DNA from: Paralichthys olivaceus
Lineage: Eukaryota; Chordata; Actinopteri; Pleuronectiformes; Paralichthyidae
Direction: 5' to 3'
Length of the DNA stretch: 64,000 nucleotides
Assembly: GCF_024713975.1 (NCBI RefSeq)
Contig: NC_091098.1
Location: 24,420,816 to 24,484,815, forward strand
The translations under genes and the position numbers were made by a program. The notes beneath the pieces are model-generated. The model was not told where the DNA came from, did not search any database, and worked only from the letters and a program-made list of their open reading frames with translations. Shown one piece after another: positions 23,201-64,000 of this stretch. Within the stretch, counting starts at the first letter, position 1. Each line of letters opens with the position of its first letter.

Positions 23201-24661
23201 TGGCGATTGCTCTCGCGCTTCACCGTGCCAGGCCGAGACGTTTCAGGGCGGATCGTCAGACTGAGATCTGCTCCCACGGTCTGAACCGCTTTGTGGTGCA
23301 TGTGTCGGACCTTCTTGGCACGGTGCTCATCCTCATGCTTCTCCTTCTTCTTCTTCCTCTTCTTCAGGAGATACTCCTCCAGCGTCAGGGACTCGATGTT
23401 CTCGTTGTGAGGCCGCGGCTCTGCAGGGACAGAGAGGGGGAAAAGTCAAGTGAAGCAGGGGTGCGTGCAGAGAGAGGAGGGGGATCCTCCTCCTCCTCCT
23501 GAACACTGCGTCTGAATATTCAATACCTTTAGGCGTTATGTATTAAATTTGAAACGGTAGTTCATGATGCACACACGTTCTCTTGTTATCATACAGGAGG
23601 AGACACCGGACTGACCCAGTGTCACCTTAACACCACTGAAACTGATCTTCTCTCTTAAATAACTAAATATCTGTTTACTTCTTAATAACAGCACAACTCC
23701 GCAGGAAGTGGAAATAAAAACTAAATTAATAACACAAGTTACATGTATGTATTTAGCTCATATATATATTGTATTTATAATTATATAAATTAGGACCAAA
23801 CCACACCTGACCTCTTGACCTCTTACTGACTTTAGAAAATACTCGTGTGTACTATACATATTCCAAATAGGACATTTTTTCAGAACCTATGCACAAAATG
23901 TGTATATTATATAATATATATGTAAACTTATCTATATTCTGCATATTCTCTCACTTTTGAAATTCTTTATTCTATTCTGATTTATACTTGCACACGTTCT
24001 CACTTCTACTTCATTCTGACAATCTGTTGCTGTAACAATCGATACACCTCCTCTCGGACCTCCACTGCTCACCCTTCTTCTTCTTCTTCTTCAGCTCGCT
24101 GTGCTTCACGTTGGCCTCGGTGTTCTCCTTCTTCAGCTGCAGCCTCAGCTCGGTGTCCCGGTGCTTCTCTCTCAGATCCTGCGCCGCTTTGGCCTTGACC
24201 ACTTTGAGAGGCGTGAACGTGAAGAGCGCAGGAGGCTCCGGGGGTCGCTTCTTCTGCAGCTGCACCGGCGGCACCTTCCGCGGAGGAGGAGGTGGAGGTG
24301 GAGGAGTCGGCGGCGGCGGAGTAGGAGGCAGAGCCGGCTGCAGCCTCCTCTTCGCCCCGCTGGTGAGACTGTGGTGGTGGTGGAGGACATGCTTGTCCAC
24401 GTTGTGAGGTTTGGGATTGTGCAGCAGCTGATGCGGCGGGAGGCTCCGGTGCTCAGCGTGTTGATGCTGGTGGTGATGGTGATGATGATGATGATGATGG
24501 AGCTTCACTCTCTTCGCCTCTTCCTCACTCCTCTCCAGTCTGTCCGCTGACAGCTCCCTCTTCCTCTTCCTCCTCTTCCTCTCCTTGATGAACCTCTGCA
24601 GACTGTCCCTCACCTTCTCTTCTCCCACTCTCTCTCGCACCTGCTCCACTTCAGCTGCCAT
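20223..24661 (-). CDS. rsbn1: Round spermatid basic protein 1, JmjC-type H4K20me2 demethylase family
   Basis: Complete, minus strand. Exons 24661-24073, 23420-22765, 22003-21866, 21494-21352, 21238-21071, 20984-20876, 20765-20223; phases join and give 781 residues (human 802). The N-terminal exon is low complexity: Lys/Arg-rich, a run of ten His near codons 55-64, then a proline-rich run and LFTFTPLKV, which is conserved in human RSBN1. The core from about residue 285 on is strongly recognisable: [58 protein letters not shown] and [15 protein letters not shown]. Family members (C. elegans DPY-21, mammalian RSBN1) demethylate H4K20me2 in the nucleus; the HAD at residues 538-540 fits the iron-binding HxD. 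RSBN1L is excluded mainly by synteny with MAGI3 and PTPN22. The frame stays open upstream to an ATG at 24835. Confidence 0.95.
21694..21720. promoter_or_regulatory. POU octamer next to a CTCF-like motif
   Basis: ATGCAAAT at 21694-21701 and, on the minus strand, CCACCAGGGGGCA at 21720-21708, close to the vertebrate CTCF core. Both lie in the RSBN1 intron between the exons at 21352-21494 and 21866-22003. Motif match only. Confidence 0.4.
22470..22570 (+). repeat. Family A 3' fragment
   Basis: TTTGGTGCAGCTTGATTGAA, TTTAATGAGACTGTCTCGG, TGGAGG and GTGCTCTACTGAG closely follow the 3' end of the teleost family A repeat. RSBN1 intron. Confidence 0.6.
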
Positions 24662-24934
24662 CTTTGCACGTACACAACATTTAAAGGTCTCCGGACTCTC
24701 GGCGCGCACGTCCCCGGCACACTGTAGTCCGCGAGCCGCGCGCCTGTAGTCCTCCTCGGCGCTTTTGGCCCCGTTGCGCACGCGTGGCGCACGGAGCTCT
24801 GGGTCGTGTAGTTTGTTTACACCGCAATGCTGCATGGGAGTTGAAGTCTATTTTGCACCGACTGCGTGCAGCTCGGCACGCACGCACTTCTGCCCCTCTG
24901 ACGTCATGGCTGGTTTGAGCCACAGCCACGAGAG

Positions 24935-24937
<3 letters not shown>

Positions 24938-25028
<91 letters not shown>
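24938..25028. repeat. Long (TG)n microsatellite
   Basis: About 45 uninterrupted TG units, a strong Z-DNA former, 280-370 bp upstream of the RSBN1 start codon. Confidence 0.97.
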
Positions 25029-25031
<3 letters not shown>

Positions 25032-25380
25032 CATGTTGTGGGGACCTACATCTGGATATACAGTCATATAATAGCGGGGACATTAAAGGGACAAAACAAA
25101 AATCAAGTCCCCATAAACATAGAGAGTCTTTTTTTATTTAAGGTTGTTCTAAGGTTAGTTTGAGGCTCAGGTTTAGTTTTAAGCTCAGGTTTAGGTTATT
25201 AGGGAAGTAGTGAACTTGGTTGAGGTTTTAGAAAGTCTACAGGAAATAAATGGAAGTCAGTGTGATGTCCTCTGAAGTCACGGAGACATGATTGTGTCCT
25301 CAAACTTCATTTCTGAGGTCTTGGTTCAGGTTAAGGGTTAGATGTGAATCGTGTTGAGGTTAAGGTTAGGATTTGGCTGT
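25029..25380. repeat. Microsatellite-linked teleost repeat
   Basis: TTGTGGGGACCTACATCTGG, GGGGACATTAAAGGGAC, AAGTCCCCATAAAC and then degenerate AGGTTAG/GGTTTAG phrases. This GTCCCC plus GTTAGG pattern next to GT runs is common in fish genomes. Confidence 0.5.
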
Positions 25381-25428
25381 CGACAATGACGTCATTGTTT
25401 ATAACAATAATAGCTACGCAAACCTTTA

Positions 25429-25454
25429 TGTGTGTGTGTGTGTGTGTGTGTGTG
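25429..25454. repeat. (TG)n microsatellite
   Basis: Thirteen TG units, followed shortly by a CA run, so the flanks could pair as a hairpin. Confidence 0.85.
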
Positions 25455-25596
25455 GCAAAAACACACACACATGTTCAGCACTTTCACAATAAGAGACAAA
25501 GAGAAATCAGTTTAAAAGTTTAAAAACTTTCTAATATTGACAATTTAAATTCAAACTGAACCTGCGTATGTATAATAGGCCTCAGGTTGTTTAAGT

Positions 25597-25785
25597 GAGT
25601 GGTTCTCAAACAAAGAATATATATAGAGAGTAACACCAAGTTGCATGAATATGATTTATGTAGGAAATGTAAACAGAGTTTTTTATCTCACTACAACTCC
25701 ATTCATGTTTTATCAACTGCTTCCCCTGTCACCGGTTATGTTCGGACTTATTGCATCTTCTGAAGAAAACGTTTGAGAACCACTG
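25597..25785. mobile_element. hAT-type non-autonomous element (MITE), 189 bp
   Basis: Terminal inverted repeats GAGTGGTTCTCAAAC at the left and GTTTGAGAACCACTG at the right pair over 14 of 15 bases and match the CAGTGGTTCTCAAAC ends of hAT/Charlie elements. The flanking 8-mers GTTTAAGT (25589-25596) and GTCTAAGT (25786-25793) agree at seven of eight positions, as expected for an aged 8-bp target duplication. It encodes no protein. Confidence 0.75.
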
Positions 25786-26574
25786 GTCTAAGTTCAGGCT
25801 GAGCAACTTGTAGAGTTTTCTGACAGAACAATATTGATTTTGGTTTCAGGAAGTATCTGCAGCTGAGAGGAGTCATTGTTTTTCATGCAAAGATAGTTGA
25901 TGTTAAAAATAGCACAAGAAGCAGCAGGACTCACATTCCTTCAATCAGATACTCGACAACAAATGTACCACAGCAGAAGTGTTTATTCAGTAAACCTTTA
26001 TTTATCAGTGCATGAACAGAATGCCATGACCAGATTATTTATTTTCACCCATTTTATATCCTTTCCTCTCGGTTCCCTTAGAAAAATAATGAAACGATTT
26101 ACAGAGGTTTTGTTTTTTTTTTTTCTGCATGAAGGCAAGTATTTATACAGGTGCTGTACAATTTATAAACATTTACATCTAACCATGATGTTAAAATCAA
26201 GAGACGTCTTTTGTTTTTCTACGTTGGAGCAATGCAAGGCCACGGTATCCTACATGGAGATGAACCGGAGAATCGTACATCGGCAGCCCATCATTCCGCA
26301 ATAAATTAGTGAACGGCCTCAGAGTAAATGCTGCTGTGCATCTTTCAAAACAGGCACGCTGATGACGCCGCAAGTTCGAACCACTAGATGTCTCTGCACT
26401 CCGCCGTTATTAACAACACTACATGTTCTGCTCAGATCAGGGCACAGCTGCTTCTAATAAATAAAAAATAGATTCTTTTTTTTTTTATGTCCCCGTTTAA
26501 TTAAATTTGATAAACTTCAAATGGAACTCCCGGAAAAAAAAAAAAGGCAGCCGAGCCGGTTTTGCACACAAACA

Positions 26575-26599
26575 CCCCCCCCCCCCCCCCCCCCCCCCC
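26575..26599. repeat. Poly-C run
   Basis: About 25 consecutive C, so a G run in the predicted MAGI3 3' UTR RNA. Length may be unreliable in assembly. Confidence 0.9.
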
Positions 26600-27413
26600 T
26601 CCACGTGTGGTAAATTAACTGCATTCTTTTGGGAGCCTGGTTTTATTTATAACACTAAAGTGATAGCCACGGTGTTGTTAATAATTAACAGCTAAGCAAA
26701 CAAAACAAAAATATACACGCCATTTTTTTCTTCTTCTTCCTTCTCACATTGATGGTCACGTACTAAATAAAAAAATAGATCAAAAATAGATTTGGAGGTT
26801 AGAGTGAGGAGGAAACAACACGTCTTTTGTGCCTACAATAAAAATACCAATATCTCTCAAAGTTTTCAGCGACAGTTCAACTCGTCTAAATGAAGTGTCA
26901 ATATACGTGTCATCGCTTTTGTTAAATAATAATAATATATGTTTCTGATTAAGTATAGTCGATGCTACGGCGAATATCGACAACACACAGGCCTACCAGT
27001 CAGTTTGTATACGTACACACACAGACCTAAAATACAGAGCTGCAAACAGTAGACGACAATATGACTCGTGTGACCGTGCAATCCTAGAAATAGAATGCAT
27101 AGATGGTAATGCTGTTATTTCGGATGCTGACGCCTATTTACACATTCTATTTCTGTACTTTGAATCCACATCGAAAGTGAAATGACGGCGTGGGATATGT
27201 GCACTGACAGTTTGTGTTTACATATATAACTTCAATAAATTACATTATGCTTTTTTTTTTAATTATCAACACACATGTGACAAACATTAGAACTAGAACC
27301 ACAAGTATCTGGTCTGCTGATTAATGCATATAAAGCTCCGGGGCAATCTGTCCACCCTCCTGTAAGCTAATGGGATCAGAGTGTTTCAGAGTGTATGAAT
27401 GCAGTCACTCACA

Positions 27414-27415
<2 letters not shown>

Positions 27416-27489
<74 letters not shown>

Positions 27490-27499
27490 CTCTCTCTCA
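27416..27499. repeat. (CA)n plus (TC)n microsatellite
   Basis: About 35 CA units then a short TC run; reads as GA/GT repeats in the sense of MAGI3. Confidence 0.95.
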
Positions 27500-28062
27500 G
27501 GCCGTAAATGACTCAGAAGACACTCCGTCACCCTTTGCAGCCAGTTTTTAAGAGAAACTCACCAGCCTCATTTTTTCACTACATCCATCAGTGACAGCCA
27601 CAGTGACTCAGTCCTGCCAGGAAGAGAAGCTGAGTGGTTGTAGGAATGTGCCTTAAACCTTTAAAAGTGACGAAAAACAAAACAAACAAAACCAAAAACC
27701 CAGTATCCTTCATGAACGTGAGCAGACGGGAGGAGCCGCTCGTCCGATCTTCAAACCCGAGTCTGTGATTGGCACAAAATAAACTTCGGTGTCTCATCCA
27801 AACGTCGCGCTCTGACGCCATCTGATGTGAATACTCAGGTGGGTGCGAGCACGTGCGTCGGATCAGACGTAAGCAGCTTCGATGCAAACCAACCGAGGCA
27901 AACTGGGTGAAAGAAAAAACAGAAAACAACAACAGCCGAGCAACGAGAAGCTATGTTGCTGGTTACACAGTGATCTGCTTCGTCCAAAGAAAAAATCCTT
28001 CATTCCCGGATGTTCAGAGGCTCAGCTATATCTTCATAGATGCAGAGAGTCCTGGAAAGATA

Positions 28063-64000
<35,938 letters not shown>

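Larger units (their letters stand above)
24662..25400 (-). promoter_or_regulatory. rsbn1: RSBN1 upstream region with twin CRE palindromes
   Basis: A full CRE, TGACGTCA, lies at 24899-24906, about 240 bp upstream of the ATG. A second sits within a 14-bp perfect palindrome CAATGACGTCATTG at 25384-25397. Between them is a 91-bp TG tract and a microsatellite-linked repeat. The first CRE is placed as expected for a CREB/ATF-responsive, TATA-less promoter (inference). Confidence 0.5.
25975..28062 (-). other. magi3: MAGI3 3' UTR with tandem polyA signals
   Basis: Two minus-strand AATAAA hexamers (25997-26002 and 25982-25987) are followed by a GT-rich stretch (CTGCTGTGGTACATTTGTTGTC), a convincing cleavage site. 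The roughly 2.1-kb interval up to the stop codon contains no supported exon; it holds a poly-C run (26575-26599) and a (CA)n/(TC)n tract (27416-27499). The true 3' end may differ. Confidence 0.55.

Noticed and set aside
22747..23502. 251-codon open frame on the plus strand
   Set aside because: It is antisense to RSBN1 exon 2, which has strong protein-level identity to human RSBN1 and proper splice sites; the opposite frame is a composition shadow.
24765..25163. Open frame with a long Val-Cys repeat
   Set aside because: It simply translates the (TG)n microsatellite.
25160..25380. Interstitial telomere repeat (GGTTAG phrases)
   Set aside because: The units are irregular and belong to a known microsatellite-linked fish repeat, not a TTAGGG array.
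24662..28062. PHTF1 exons between MAGI3 and RSBN1
   Set aside because: Searched by eye because of human synteny; no open, spliceable segment resembling a coding exon was found.

Overview
The window looks like a contiguous piece of nuclear genome from a ray-finned (teleost, probably percomorph) fish. Genes are split into many short exons with GT/AG junctions, introns are short to moderate, (GT)n microsatellites are frequent, and several interspersed repeats are of kinds I know from teleosts. No bacterial, phage, organelle or CRISPR feature is visible. All gene models were built by reading splice sites and phase by hand; no alignment was run.

Layout: (1) 1-3000, minus strand: 5' part of a membrane complement regulator with CCP/sushi repeats (CD46/CD55-like), running off the left edge. 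(2) 4312-7201, minus: a two-Ig-domain type I membrane receptor resembling the CD300/pIgR-like family. (3) 8362-17909, plus: complete PTPN22 (lymphoid tyrosine phosphatase), 26 coding exons, 832 codons plus stop. (4) 20223-24661, minus: complete RSBN1 (JmjC-type H4K20me2 demethylase family), 7 coding exons, 781 codons. (5) 28063-62817, minus: MAGI3 scaffold, 20 coding exons from the guanylate-kinase-like region through two WW and five PDZ domains to the stop; only the N-terminal exon(s) lie beyond the right edge. The 3' UTR of MAGI3 probably reaches about 25975.

MAGI3-RSBN1-PTPN22 is the gene order of human 1p13.2, but PHTF1 (between MAGI3 and RSBN1 in human) is not seen, and relative orientations differ. 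PTPN22 and RSBN1 are tail to tail here, with probable polyA sites less than 200 bp apart. PTPN22 is head to head with the Ig receptor across about 1.16 kb, so three likely leukocyte or complement genes sit together on the left, while a chromatin enzyme and a junctional scaffold occupy the right.

I found no wholly new system. The observations most worth checking are: a repeated exon module in the PTPN22 interdomain; loss of the canonical Ig cysteine in the receptor's first domain; a frame-preserving polyQ extension of the MAGI3 WW1 exon; a perfect ERE overlapping a perfect DR1 inside a MAGI3 intronic repeat; twin CRE palindromes upstream of RSBN1; and small hAT-type elements with readable terminal inverted repeats.
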